A stretch of DNA of 64,000 nucleotides from Nonomuraea jiangxiensis (GTDB taxonomy: Bacteria; Actinomycetota; Actinomycetes; Streptosporangiales; Streptosporangiaceae), in NCBI RefSeq assembly GCF_900099965.1, contig NZ_FNDJ01000001.1:1-64000 (forward strand), written 5' to 3'. The notes under the pieces were generated by a model. It was given only the letters and a program-made list of their open reading frames with translations, did not search any database and was not told the origin of the DNA. How positions within the stretch are numbered: position 1 is the stretch's first letter; every line of letters starts with the position of its first letter. The translations under genes and the position numbers were made by a program. Below, piece by piece: positions 1 to 8,496 of this stretch.

Positions 1-160
1 GGCTGACGGCGGAGCCAAGCCTGATGGTGGTTCAGGTGGTAGTGATTAGGCGGCAGGCGAGTGAGGGCGACTGGATGCCGCCGGCTTGGTCGGTAATTGT
101 TTGGGTGTCATTTCTTGCAGTGTTGTGTTGGTGATGAATTAGGTGGTGTTCGATTGGTCG

Positions 161-190
161 GTGCGGTGCGGTGCGGTGCGGTGCGGTGCG
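161..190. repeat. Pentanucleotide microsatellite (GTGCG)x6
   Basis: Six perfect head-to-tail copies of GTGCG lie just downstream of the stop codon of the DUF402 gene. The rest of positions 1-231 shows no convincing gene. Such short tandem repeats are prone to slippage, so copy number may vary between strains (inference). Confidence 0.9.
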
Positions 191-231
191 GTGGGTTTTG
201 CATTGGTGACTGATTGCGCTTTGTGAGTGCG

Positions 232-729
232 TCAGGGGTTTTTCGTGAGCCATTGAAGGTGTGCTTCGCCGAAAGGCTCCTTTCTCTGGCCTACCGCGTT
301 GAGTAGCCAGCGGGCGGTGTTCTCTGCTTGGGTGATCAATGATGGGGGATAATTCAGAAGCAGTTGATGTTCGGCGAATTCGTCTTCGTCGTCGAGGATT
401 AGTCGGCCGTCTCGCATTCTGATGACGTCTAGGTCGAGGTCTAGCATGGTAACCTCTCCGTCGCGCCATTCCGGAACGGTGGTGACGTCTACGTATACTT
501 CGCTTTTGTTGGGTGGGCAGTTGAAGGAGGCTGTCCACCAGGCGTCACGTGGGAACAGCATGATTGTGGTTGCCTTCAGTGTGACTGGTGGTCCTTCGCC
601 CTTGCGAGCGATGGTTCCGCCGGGGACTTTCACCCAGATGCCGTGCTGATCTTCGCCGAGTAAGTGGCCGGGGTGGTTCCAATGCAGTGCTCCGCCGTAT
701 TTTCGGTACACGATCCGCACTTCGGTCAT
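232..729 (-). CDS. DUF402 domain protein
   Basis: A 165-residue protein that fits the DUF402 family, small beta-barrel proteins that include FomD-like nucleotidyl hydrolases. The acidic metal-binding pattern is visible: a YVDVTTVPEW stretch near residue 80, then DLDLDVI, then DEDEFAEH near residues 113-120. There is no signal peptide or membrane segment, so it should be cytoplasmic. The ATG start gives the usual family length. It stands alone: about 1.2 kb of repeat-rich, apparently gene-free DNA lies upstream. A phosphate-ester or nucleotide hydrolase activity is plausible from the family; the substrate cannot be told from sequence. Confidence 0.85.
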   Translation of the reverse strand: MTEVRIVYRKYGGALHWNHPGHLLGEDQHGIWVKVPGGTIARKGEGPPVTLKATTIMLFPRDAWWTASFNCPPNKSEVYVDVTTVPEWRDGEVTMLDLDLDVIRMRDGRLILDDEDEFAEHQLLLNYPPSLITQAENTARWLLNAVGQRKEPFGEAHLQWLTKNP

Positions 730-1908
730 TTAAAGAACCTTTCGTGTCGAATGTCGTGCGGGGGACACGTGGCCGATGTGGTTCCCTTGGAGATCAGTTG
801 AGTCGGATGGTGCTCGTTTGGGCTGGTGACTGCTGGCCGGTAGCCGGTGACTCTTGGTTGGTGGTTGGTGGTTGGTGGGCGGTGGGTGGTCGTGGACGGT
901 GGTTGAAGGGGAAGCTGCTACTTCCGTCCATCCGCTGAAGATCCGTTCCTCTGCGTGACATCGCGTGTCCTTCGTACGGCATGCGTTTCTCCGTACGGCA
1001 TTTCGGGGGTTAGCGCGACCTTGGTGGCACGGGAGCATGTCGATACAGCGGCGGCGGTGATTGTGGAACGGCGATGATGTATTCACATCGGCGCTGGTGG
1101 CGTTGATTGTCGCACCAACGGCGGTGACGGCATGGAGGGGGCGGCTTCTATGGCCGGGGCCCATGTCATCGCTATTCCCGCTTGCGCCGATATCTATGGC
1201 TGGGGCCTATACGCATCCGCCAGCCTATGCAAGGCCTGTATTGGGTTTGTCCTGGTGTCCAGGGCAAACGCCCGTATCCGGCTCGTATCGGGGTCCGGGG
1301 CAGGGCTGGTGTCTGGTTCGTTTCGGGTTCAGGGCGGTGCTGGTGTCTGGTGCGTTACTGTGCGTGGCTGCCTGAGTCCCAGCCGTGTTGTTGGTCGTCT
1401 CCAGTGGGTGCCCTTGGTGCCCGTGCTTGCGTCCAGCTACGTCGTGTGCTTGATCGTGAGTGTTCGCTGGTCCTTGATCGGGATCGGGATCGGGATCGGG
1501 ATCGGGATAGGGGTTGGTGCCGAGGTCGGGGCCAGGACCAGGGGGAGGGGCAGCGTCTGTCTTTGTGTGCGTTCGCTCCCTGTGCACGTTCGTGGTCGTG
1601 CTGGTCTCCGGGGCTGTGGATTGGTTCAGTGTCCACGTTCGGGCTTGTGCTGTGCACGTGTTTATGTCCGGAGCTGTGGCTGGCTCGGATCCTGGCCATG
1701 AGTGTGGTTCGGGTCAGCATCCGTGGGCTGGTCTTCTCTGGCTCGTACCCCATGCCGTGGCCCGTCGGCTCGGGTTCGGGGCTTGTGGCCGTGTCCACGG
1801 TTGCGCCTTTGTGGGGGTCGGGGGGTGTGCTGGGTTGGGTTCTCGGTTGGGTTCGTATAGCGGCTGTGGCCACGTCCGTTTTGTGGGCGTGGCCGGGGGT
1901 GCCGGGGG
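730..1908. other. Gene-free, repeat-rich spacer
   Basis: About 1.2 kb without a convincing gene. The open frames on both strands are products of low-complexity sequence (runs of His/Pro/Arg or Gly/Val/Leu) and lack domains or ribosome binding sites. It contains a GGTTGGT-type repeat around 855-890, a GATCGG hexanucleotide array (1476-1511) and diffuse repeats built on CACGTTC and GGGCTGTGG around 1580-1800. No promoter or terminator is clear. Confidence 0.6.
1476..1511. repeat. Hexanucleotide array (GATCGG)x5 plus one variant copy
   Basis: Five exact copies of GATCGG followed by GATAGG inside the gene-free spacer. In a frame without stops it would encode alternating Asp-Arg or Ser-Arg, but nothing supports translation. 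Each copy carries a GATC site. Confidence 0.9.
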
Positions 1909-3210
1909 CTACGGGTGATGTTGGTGGAGGGCTTCTGCTAGGGCGGTTAGGCGTTGGGGGGAGGCTAGGCCTGCGTGGTACAGGTGAAACTCGGTGGCTC
2001 CTGCCTTGGTGTACGTGCTCAGGTGGTCGGCCAGGACGGCTGGGTCGGCGGGGCGGGGTGGGAGGGCCAGGACGTAGGCGCCTATTCGCTGGCCTGGGGT
2101 GGAGAGGTCCTTGAGGCGGGCCAGGCGGATGGCGTCCGTGGTGGGGTCGCCCCAGCAGTTGGCGACCAGGACGTCTGCTTCCGGTTCGCCTGCGGGGAGG
2201 GGGGCGAAGGCGCCGGCTGCCCAGGGGTCGGGGTTGGCGTGCAGGGTGATGGGGGTGTCGGGGGCGGTGCTTCGGGCCGTGGCGATGAGGCGTTTGCGGA
2301 GGGAGGTGGACAGGGCGACGCGGATGGATCTCACCTCGTCGGCCAGGGGGCCTAGGGCCTGGTCGACGGTGTCGGGGGTGGGGTTGGGGGAGGTCCCTCC
2401 GAAGGGTGGGAGGTGGGCGGGGCTTGTTCCGGAGGTGGGGGTGGTGGCGGGGGAGGCTGCCCCGGAGGTGCCGGAGGCTGCCGTGGTAGTGGGGGAGGTT
2501 GCTCCGGAGGTGGTGGAAGTTGTTCTGGTGGCGGGGGAGGGCGTTTCGGGGGTGGGGGGTGGGGGGTGGTCTATGGCGGTGCGGACTTGGGCTCTGGTGG
2601 GGGAGGGGTAGCGGTCGGCGCAGGCCGTGCAGAAGCACAGAGAGAGGAGGTCGGCGTCGGTCGAGGACCAGTCGGCGCCGGCGGTCTTCTCGTGGATGCT
2701 CTGGTGGCCGAAGCCCAGCGGGCCGCAGGCCTCCAGGATGAGGCCGTCCGGCTCGCCCACTTCCAGGATCTCGCGTACGAGGCGCTCGCAGTAGTCGACG
2801 ACGTCCTCATGGGCCGGGCAGAGGGCGTACGGGTACGGGTCGCCGAAGGCGTTCCTGACCACCAGGTCCGGGTGGGCGGTGCCCAGGTGGGAGTTGTGGG
2901 TGAGGACGGTCCAGGCGTGGACCTTGAGGCCGGCGGCCTTCAGGGCGTCCCGGGCCTGGAGGTAGGCGTCCGGTGCGGTCCAGGTGGGGGTGGCCGGGAC
3001 CAGGCGGGACCAGGCCGACGGGCGGACGGGGAGGTAGAACGCCGAGTACGGGACGTCCAGGACGCGGTGCGAGGGGTGGTACGGCGTGGCGGCGCGGGTC
3101 GAGTGGTAGCTGGCGGCCAGGGCCACCGCCTCCACACCGAGGGCTGCCAGGCGGTCGGGGGCCGTCGGGTCGCCGACGACGTCCCAGGGATAGACATAGG
3201 CGATGTTCAC
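1909..3210 (-). CDS. Unrecognised 433-residue protein of the sugar-acid locus (possible TIM-barrel glycosidase-like fold)
   Basis: The GTG start overlaps the stop of the upstream glucarate dehydratase gene by 4 bp (GTGA), so the two are translationally coupled. Residues 1-205 look like a (beta/alpha) barrel with many Trp/Tyr and a LCFCTAC cysteine motif near residue 195, seen in some uncharacterised glycoside-hydrolase-like proteins. Residues about 212-275 are a Thr/Ser/Pro/Gly-rich low-complexity insert with a repeated TSGT/ATSP theme. Residues 280-433 resume a folded pattern. No signal peptide is present. Its coupling to aldarate breakdown suggests a role on the same substrates, for example a lactonase, isomerase or glycosidase; this is inference only. 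Confidence 0.8.
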   Translation of the reverse strand: MNIAYVYPWDVVGDPTAPDRLAALGVEAVALAASYHSTRAATPYHPSHRVLDVPYSAFYLPVRPSAWSRLVPATPTWTAPDAYLQARDALKAAGLKVHAWTVLTHNSHLGTAHPDLVVRNAFGDPYPYALCPAHEDVVDYCERLVREILEVGEPDGLILEACGPLGFGHQSIHEKTAGADWSSTDADLLSLCFCTACADRYPSPTRAQVRTAIDHPPPPTPETPSPATRTTSTTSGATSPTTTAASGTSGAASPATTPTSGTSPAHLPPFGGTSPNPTPDTVDQALGPLADEVRSIRVALSTSLRKRLIATARSTAPDTPITLHANPDPWAAGAFAPLPAGEPEADVLVANCWGDPTTDAIRLARLKDLSTPGQRIGAYVLALPPRPADPAVLADHLSTYTKAGATEFHLYHAGLASPQRLTALAEALHQHHP

Positions 3211-4463
3211 CAGCGGGGTCTCCTAGTGGAGAAGGTCGGGTCGAAGCGTTGCATGTACGTGGTGTCGTCTCTCGCGACGATCCCGCACTTCTCGTATTGC
3301 TCGTGCATGCGCGCCAGGGCGTCACGGTCGAGTTCGACGCCCAGGCCCGGACCGGTCGGTACGGGGACGGCGCCGTCCGCGAAACGCAGCGCGCCGGGTG
3401 CGACCACGTCCTGGCCGTCCTGCCAGGGGGTGTGGGTGTCGCAGGCGAAGGTGAGGTTCGGGGTGGCGGCCGCCAGGTGGGTCATGGCGGCCAGGCTGAT
3501 GCCCAGGTGCGAGTTGGAGTGCATGGACAACGCCAGGCCGAACGTGTCGCACAGGGCGGCGATGTGCGACGAACGTACGAGGCCGCCCCAGTAGTGGTGG
3601 TCCAGGAGGAGGACGCCGATCGCGCGGGACGCGATGGCGGGAGGGAGGTGTTCGGGGGTCACGACGCACATGTTCGTGGCCAGGGGCATGGGGACGGCGG
3701 CCGCCACTTCCGCCATGCCGGGAATTCCGGGTGTGGGGTCCTCCAGATACTGGAGGGTGCCTTCCAACTCCCGGCCCACGCGGATCGACGTCTCCACCGT
3801 CCAGGCCGCGTTCGGGTCGAGGCGGAGCGGTACGTCCGGGAACGCCTCGTGCAGGGCCCGAATCCCTGTGATCTCCTGGTCCGGCGGATAGACGCCGCCC
3901 TTGAGCTTGATCGACCGGAAGCCGTACTCCTTGATCAGAAGGTCGGCCTGCGCCACCAGGCCCGCTTCGTCCAGCGCCGCGCCGAACCGGTCCGGGTCCT
4001 CACCCGGATGCCCAGCCCACTTGTAGAAGAGGTACGCACTGTAGGGCACCGCGTCCCTGACCTGCCCGCCCAGCAGGTCGGAAACCGGTACCCCTGCCGC
4101 CTTGCCGCGAATGTCCAGACAGGCCACCTCGAAGGGGGAGAAGACCCGGTCGATGGACTTCTCCTTGGTGGCGACGCCCGTCAAGCCGTGCAGGTCGGTC
4201 ACCGCGTCGCCGACGATCGCGCTGATCCTGGCGTACATCGCGTGCGTCGCATGCACCTCCAGGCCGACCAGAGCCTGAGCGCACTGCCGCACCTTGCCCA
4301 GGTGCTGCAGGTCACCGTAGGTCTCGCCCAACCCGGTCAAACCTTCGTCGGTGACGACCTCGACAATGGTGCGGAGGGCCCACGGTTCGTGGACCCCGGC
4401 GGCGTTCAGAAGGGGCGGATCACGGAAAGCCACAGGGGTTACGTGGATCTGCCTGATGATCAT
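3207..4463 (-). CDS. gudD: Glucarate dehydratase-type enolase superfamily enzyme
   Basis: Predicted to dehydrate D-glucarate (or a related aldarate) to 5-keto-4-deoxyglucarate. Enolase-superfamily hallmarks are visible: a KLKGG Lys motif, RLDPNAAW and YLEDPTPG metal-ligand motifs, and a late MHSNSHLGIS containing the catalytic His. The start at 4463 has GGGGA eight bases upstream and gives MIIRQIHVTP; an in-frame start 69 bases further upstream would add a tail crossing the operator and is less likely. It is divergent from the semialdehyde dehydrogenase gene across a 104-bp spacer with two operator-like sites. Exact specificity (glucarate versus galactarate) is not certain. Confidence 0.88.
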   Translation of the reverse strand: MIIRQIHVTPVAFRDPPLLNAAGVHEPWALRTIVEVVTDEGLTGLGETYGDLQHLGKVRQCAQALVGLEVHATHAMYARISAIVGDAVTDLHGLTGVATKEKSIDRVFSPFEVACLDIRGKAAGVPVSDLLGGQVRDAVPYSAYLFYKWAGHPGEDPDRFGAALDEAGLVAQADLLIKEYGFRSIKLKGGVYPPDQEITGIRALHEAFPDVPLRLDPNAAWTVETSIRVGRELEGTLQYLEDPTPGIPGMAEVAAAVPMPLATNMCVVTPEHLPPAIASRAIGVLLLDHHYWGGLVRSSHIAALCDTFGLALSMHSNSHLGISLAAMTHLAAATPNLTFACDTHTPWQDGQDVVAPGALRFADGAVPVPTGPGLGVELDRDALARMHEQYEKCGIVARDDTTYMQRFDPTFSTRRPRW

Positions 4464-4567
4464 TGAATCCCCGTCCATATATGTGAACAATTTCCAGATT
4501 TGTGGACAAGTTGCCGCAACTGTAAGAATCAAGCTGAAGCAGTGTCAAGACTCCGAAGGGCCATTCG
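4464..4567. promoter_or_regulatory. Divergent promoter region with tandem candidate IclR operators
   Basis: The spacer between the glucarate dehydratase and semialdehyde dehydrogenase genes contains GTCCATATATGTGAAC at 4473-4488 and TTCCAGATTTGTGGAC at 4492-4507. Both fit GTYCANATAYRTGRAC, the second with several mismatches, and are spaced 19 bp centre to centre, about two helical turns. One bound regulator could control both divergent transcripts. The motif recurs upstream of the iclR gene, the ABC importer and the uronate dehydrogenase gene. Confidence 0.75.
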
Positions 4568-6037
4568 ATGATCTACGGATACGACCCCAGGACCGGCGCC
4601 ACCGTGGGTGACGCCCTGCCCGAGACTGACAGTGCCGGGGTCGACATGATCGTTTCTGCCGCGGCGGCAGCGGGTGCCGCCTGGCGGGCGACCCCGGCTG
4701 CCGAGCGGGCGGCTGCCCTTGAGGCCGTCGCCGACGCGCTCGCCGCCCACGTGGACGAGCTGTGGCAGTTGGCCGACCAGGAGACCGCCCTCGGCGAGGT
4801 ACGGCTGCGCGGTGAGGTGGCGCGCACGGCCGGGCAGTTCAGGCTCTTCGCCGAGGTGCTCAGGGACGGTGGTTACCTGGAGGCCATCATCGACCACGCC
4901 GATCCCTCGCTCGCGCCGCCCCGGCCCGACGTGCGGCGGATGATGCACCCGCTGCCGGGAGTGGTGGCCGTGTTCGCGGCCAGTAACTTCCCGTTCGCCT
5001 TCTCCGTGGCCGGTGGCGACACCGCCTCGGCGCTGGCCGCCGGGTGCCCCGTGGTCGTCAAGGCGCACCCCGGGCACCCGAACACCTCCGCGCGGGTGGC
5101 CAAGCTCGTGCGCGACGCGCTGCCGTACCCCGATCTGCTGGGGCTGGTGCAGGGCATGCAGGCCGGGATCGACCTGGTGCGGCACCCCGGGGTGGTCGCG
5201 GCCGGGTTCACCGGGTCCGTGGCCGGCGGTAAGGCGATCCAGAAGCTGATCGACGAGCGTGAGGTGCCGATCCCGTTCTTCGGCGAGCTCGGCAGCGTCA
5301 ACCCCGTGGTCGTGCTTCCTTCGGCGCCGGTCAAGGAGGTGGCGACGGGGTTCGCCGGGTCGCTGACGCTCGGGGTCGGGCAGTTCTGTACGAACCCCGG
5401 GCTCATGTTCGTCCCCGAGGGCGAGGAGCTGGAGCAGGCGCTGGCGGAGGCCGTCGAGGGGACCAGTGGTGGTCCCATGCTGGCCGAGCGGATCCGGGAC
5501 GGGTACCTCGGCGGTGTCGAGCGGCTGGGCGAGCTACGGCTGCTGGCCGAGGGCAAGCCCGGTCAGGGGGCGTGGGCGGTCACGCCGAAGGTGTTCATGA
5601 CGGATCTGGGCTCGTTCGAGGAGAAGCTGCCGCGTATCGCCGAGGAGTGCTTCGGTCCGGCGTCGATCGTCGTGACATATCGGGAGATTTCCGATCTGCG
5701 GCCTGTGCTTGAGCGGCTGGAAGGGTCGCTGACCGCCAGCGTCCACGGCACCGACCCCGGGGAGGCCGGGGAGGTCGTCGAGGTGCTGGGCAGGAAGGCC
5801 GGGCGGCTGATCTGGAACGGCTGGCCCACCGGGGTCGCGGTGTGCTGGGCGATGCAGCACGGAGGTCCCTGGCCCGCGGCCACCACGACCTCCACGTCGG
5901 TCGGCGCCACGGCCATCGGCCGGTGGCTGGCGCCGACGGCGTACCAGGACTGGCCGGAGGAGTTGCTGCCGGAGGAGCTGAAGGACGGCAACCCGCTGTC
6001 GATTCCGCGGCGGGTGGATGGGAGCTTGCAGGTCTGA
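4568..6037 (+). CDS. Alpha-ketoglutarate-semialdehyde dehydrogenase (aldehyde dehydrogenase family)
   Basis: A 489-residue NAD(P)-dependent aldehyde dehydrogenase that would oxidise 2,5-dioxopentanoate to alpha-ketoglutarate, the last step of oxidative aldarate breakdown. The class signature FAASNFPFAFSVAGGDTAS, the VVVKAHPGHP cofactor segment, the general-base Glu in FFGELGSVNP and the nucleophilic Cys in GQFCTNPG are all present. These motifs match the KGSADH subgroup found beside kdgD in other bacteria. It is divergent from glucarate dehydratase and shares its regulatory spacer. The paired dehydratase/decarboxylase gene lies at 7.6-8.5 kb on the other strand. Confidence 0.9.
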   Translation: MIYGYDPRTGATVGDALPETDSAGVDMIVSAAAAAGAAWRATPAAERAAALEAVADALAAHVDELWQLADQETALGEVRLRGEVARTAGQFRLFAEVLRDGGYLEAIIDHADPSLAPPRPDVRRMMHPLPGVVAVFAASNFPFAFSVAGGDTASALAAGCPVVVKAHPGHPNTSARVAKLVRDALPYPDLLGLVQGMQAGIDLVRHPGVVAAGFTGSVAGGKAIQKLIDEREVPIPFFGELGSVNPVVVLPSAPVKEVATGFAGSLTLGVGQFCTNPGLMFVPEGEELEQALAEAVEGTSGGPMLAERIRDGYLGGVERLGELRLLAEGKPGQGAWAVTPKVFMTDLGSFEEKLPRIAEECFGPASIVVTYREISDLRPVLERLEGSLTASVHGTDPGEAGEVVEVLGRKAGRLIWNGWPTGVAVCWAMQHGGPWPAATTTSTSVGATAIGRWLAPTAYQDWPEELLPEELKDGNPLSIPRRVDGSLQV

Positions 6038-6589
6038 GCCGGCTCTTGGCAGCCCTTTGAGCGATGGCGGGGCAGGTTGGTGGTCGATCTACCGGCCTGT
6101 CCCGTTCTGCGATTGTGGGGAGGTCCGGTGTCCGTTGTGGGCTCGCCATTTGGGGGCAATGAGGGCGGGCGGTGTTCTTGGTGGGCTCGCCCATCGGGCA
6201 TGTGGGGCTTGGGGGTTCCGCCCGTCGGGGCGATGAGGGATTGGTGGGTTCGTCGTCGGGCGTGTGGCCTTCGTGGCTTCGCCCATCGGGGCGTTGGGGG
6301 CGGGGCGTGTTTCGGCAGGTTCGCCCCTTGGTCGTGGGCTCGTTGTTGTGGCAGGGGTGGGGTCTTGGCTCCAAGGGTGCCGGTGAGGGAGGGCTTCGCG
6401 GGCGCGGGGATGAGGGCTTCTACTCCCACGGTCTTATGCCGGGTGTCTCTACTCTCCGCGTCGCAGATGAAATGCCCTCCTCTGGCCCGACGACATGAAC
6501 GGCCCTCCAAGCCATGCTCCTCAGCATGAAGGCAGTTCCCGCCGACGTCAGGTGACGTGTCCGTCGCCACTGGAGGAAGGACGAAGCAC
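6038..6589. other. Gene-free spacer with short palindromic repeats
   Basis: No gene supported. The + strand is G-rich and carries scattered copies of a short inverted-repeat element of the form CGCCCATCGGGGCG (about 6188-6200, 6219-6232 and 6280-6293, with degenerate copies near 6142 and 6321). Each can fold as a small hairpin. No terminator with a T-tract was seen after the dehydrogenase gene. Confidence 0.6.
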
Positions 6590-7198
6590 ATGCTGATCAT
6601 CGAGATCCTCGTGCCCAAGGGCGTGTTCACCGAGGAGCAGCGCCGGGACCTCGCGACGCGGTTGACGGCGCGGCGACTGCTGGCCGACGTCGAGAAAGAG
6701 GCGGGTATCGACGCCGGAGTTCTCGAATGGTACGAATCGCTCACCCACGTGGTGGTCCGTGAGCCGGACGTCTGGATCGCGGGCGGGGCGCCCGCCGCCG
6801 GCCCTTGCTACCTGGTGAACGTACATGTCGGTGCCTGGGGCAAGGAGATGAGTGAGCACCTGATCTCGCGGATCACGCAGGTGTTGGCGGAGGGGGAGGA
6901 CGATCCGCAGCGGCTGTTCCGCGAGCCTCAGGCCATCGTCAACGTCATCGGGATCGCGGAGGGGAGCTACGGGCTCTTCGGGCGGGTGCAGCGGTCCACG
7001 GACGTTCTGGCGATGATCGAGAAAGCCAAGGCCCCCGTGCCGGTGGAGGTGCCGCCGGGCATGGTCGTGGACCCTGTCTGCGGTGCGGTCCTGCCCCTGG
7101 AGAACGCGGTCACGCTGGAACGCGATGGCGAGACGTTCGCGTTCTGCTGCCCGCATTGCCGGGGGCACTTCGCCAAGCGACAGCGCACTCCCGCCTAG
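6590..7198 (+). CDS. Tautomerase-like protein fused to a C-terminal YHS/TRASH-type metal-binding domain
   Basis: A 202-residue protein starting MLIIEILVPKG behind a GGAGGAAGG ribosome binding site. Residues about 1-140 resemble a duplicated 4-oxalocrotonate tautomerase/MIF-like fold, but the residue after Met is Leu, not the catalytic Pro of that family, so classic tautomerase activity is doubtful. Residues about 155-200 contain DPVCG followed by FCCPHCRGHF, the cysteine pattern of YHS/TRASH domains that bind metals such as copper. It stands between repeat-rich spacers with no operon partner. A metal-dependent or metal-sensing role is inference. Confidence 0.72.
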   Translation: MLIIEILVPKGVFTEEQRRDLATRLTARRLLADVEKEAGIDAGVLEWYESLTHVVVREPDVWIAGGAPAAGPCYLVNVHVGAWGKEMSEHLISRITQVLAEGEDDPQRLFREPQAIVNVIGIAEGSYGLFGRVQRSTDVLAMIEKAKAPVPVEVPPGMVVDPVCGAVLPLENAVTLERDGETFAFCCPHCRGHFAKRQRTPA

Positions 7199-7578
7199 GG
7201 GCACGGATTCCCCGCCGTCTCCCGGCCGATGGAGTCCGCGCGGCAGGCCGAGCCCGGTGGTTGAGTGCTGCGGCAGGCGACGCTCGGTGGCAGGCAGGGG
7301 TCCCGTGGATGGGGGGTGCGGCCCAGCGGCCGGGGCCGGTGGGCCGGGTCGGGACGAGTTGGGGACGGGTGCGCCGCCGGACGGGACGTCCAAGCGCCGG
7401 AGCACGGCGTTGGGTCAGGTGCCGGTAGATGGGGTGGGTCAGGTGCCGACCGGCGGGTGGGTCAGGGGTCGGTGGGTGAGGTAGGTCAGGTGCCGGTGGA
7501 TGGGGTGGGTCAGGGGCTGGTGGGTGAGGTAAATCAGGGCTGGTGGATGGGTGGGTCAGGGGCCGGTCGGCGGGCTGG
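7199..7578. repeat. Spacer with GGTGGGTCAGG-type imperfect tandem repeats
   Basis: From about 7410 to 7588 the + strand repeats a unit close to GGTGGGTCAGGTGCCGGT, 20-35 bases long with variable spacing, at least six times. The array runs up to and slightly into the 3' end of the dehydratase gene on the opposite strand. Positions 7199-7410 are low-complexity G-rich DNA without a gene. Confidence 0.75.
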
Positions 7579-8484
7579 TCAGGAGCCGGTGATCTCCAGG
7601 CCGGTTGCGATGATCTGCTTCAGGGCCGCCTCGTGTTCGGGCGTGGGATCCACCAGCGGCGCCCGAACGCCTCCCACATCCAGCCCCCTCAACCGCACCC
7701 CCGCCTTCACCAGCGACACCGCATAACCCGGTACGAGGTCCCGCAACTCCACCAGCGGCACGTAGAAGTCGGTGAGCAGCCGCCGCACCAGCACCTCATC
7801 CCCGCCCGTCACCGCCTTGTAGAAGGCCAGCGCGATCTCGGGTGCGAAGGCGAACACCGCGCTCGAGTACAGATTCACCCCGAGCCCCCGATAGGCGGGC
7901 ACGGTCAGCTCGGCGGTGGGCAGCCCGTTGAAGAAGGTGAACTCCCTGTCCGTCGACCGCCGCACGGCCAGGATGATCCGCTGCAGCAGGTCGAAGTCAC
8001 CGAGCCCGTCCTTGAACCCGATCACGTTGGGCACCTGGGCCAGCTCGGCGACGGCCGCGGGGGTGAAGCGGGCGGTGCCGCGCTGGTAGATGACGACCGG
8101 GAGGCCGGCGGCCTCGGCGACCTCGCGTACGTACCGGACCAGGCCGGTGGGCGGGCCGCTGACCAGGTAGGGAGGCATCAGCAGCAGCCCGTCGGCGCCC
8201 TGTTCGGCCGCCGCGCGGGCGATGGTCCTGGCGGTGGGCAGCGGGCCCCCGGCGCCGCCGAAGACGGGCACGCGCCCGGCGGTGGCGGCGACCGACGTGG
8301 CCACGACCTTGGTGTAGTCCTCCAGGTCGAGGGCACTGAACTCACCGGTGCCGCATGCGGTGAACACTCCTCCCGCCCCGGCCGCGACCCCCTGGGCGAC
8401 GTGCCGGGCCAGTACAGGTTCGGCGAGTGCGCCATCGGCCCCGAAGGGGGTCACCGGAAAGAAGAGAACACCATCTAGCCGCAT
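7579..8484 (-). CDS. kdgD: 5-dehydro-4-deoxyglucarate dehydratase/decarboxylase (DHDPS/NAL family)
   Basis: Predicted to convert 5-keto-4-deoxyglucarate to alpha-ketoglutarate semialdehyde with loss of water and CO2. It has the DHDPS-family barrel: VTPFGADG near the start, the Tyr in VIYQRG and the Schiff-base Lys in GFKDGLGD. At 301 residues it matches the family. ATG at 8484 has AAGGA well placed; a TTG one codon upstream is an alternative. The iclR gene ends 12 bp upstream, so the two form an operon. It supplies the substrate of the semialdehyde dehydrogenase at 4.6-6.0 kb. Confidence 0.9.
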   Translation of the reverse strand: MRLDGVLFFPVTPFGADGALAEPVLARHVAQGVAAGAGGVFTACGTGEFSALDLEDYTKVVATSVAATAGRVPVFGGAGGPLPTARTIARAAAEQGADGLLLMPPYLVSGPPTGLVRYVREVAEAAGLPVVIYQRGTARFTPAAVAELAQVPNVIGFKDGLGDFDLLQRIILAVRRSTDREFTFFNGLPTAELTVPAYRGLGVNLYSSAVFAFAPEIALAFYKAVTGGDEVLVRRLLTDFYVPLVELRDLVPGYAVSLVKAGVRLRGLDVGGVRAPLVDPTPEHEAALKQIIATGLEITGS

Positions 8485-8496
8485 CAACAGTCCTTT

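Noticed and set aside
1132..2114. Long open frames on both strands across the spacer at 1.1-2.6 kb
   Set aside because: They arise from GC-rich repeats, read as alternating Asp-Arg or Ser-Arg or Pro/His-rich sequence, and cross the real gene at 1909-3210. No domains or ribosome binding sites.
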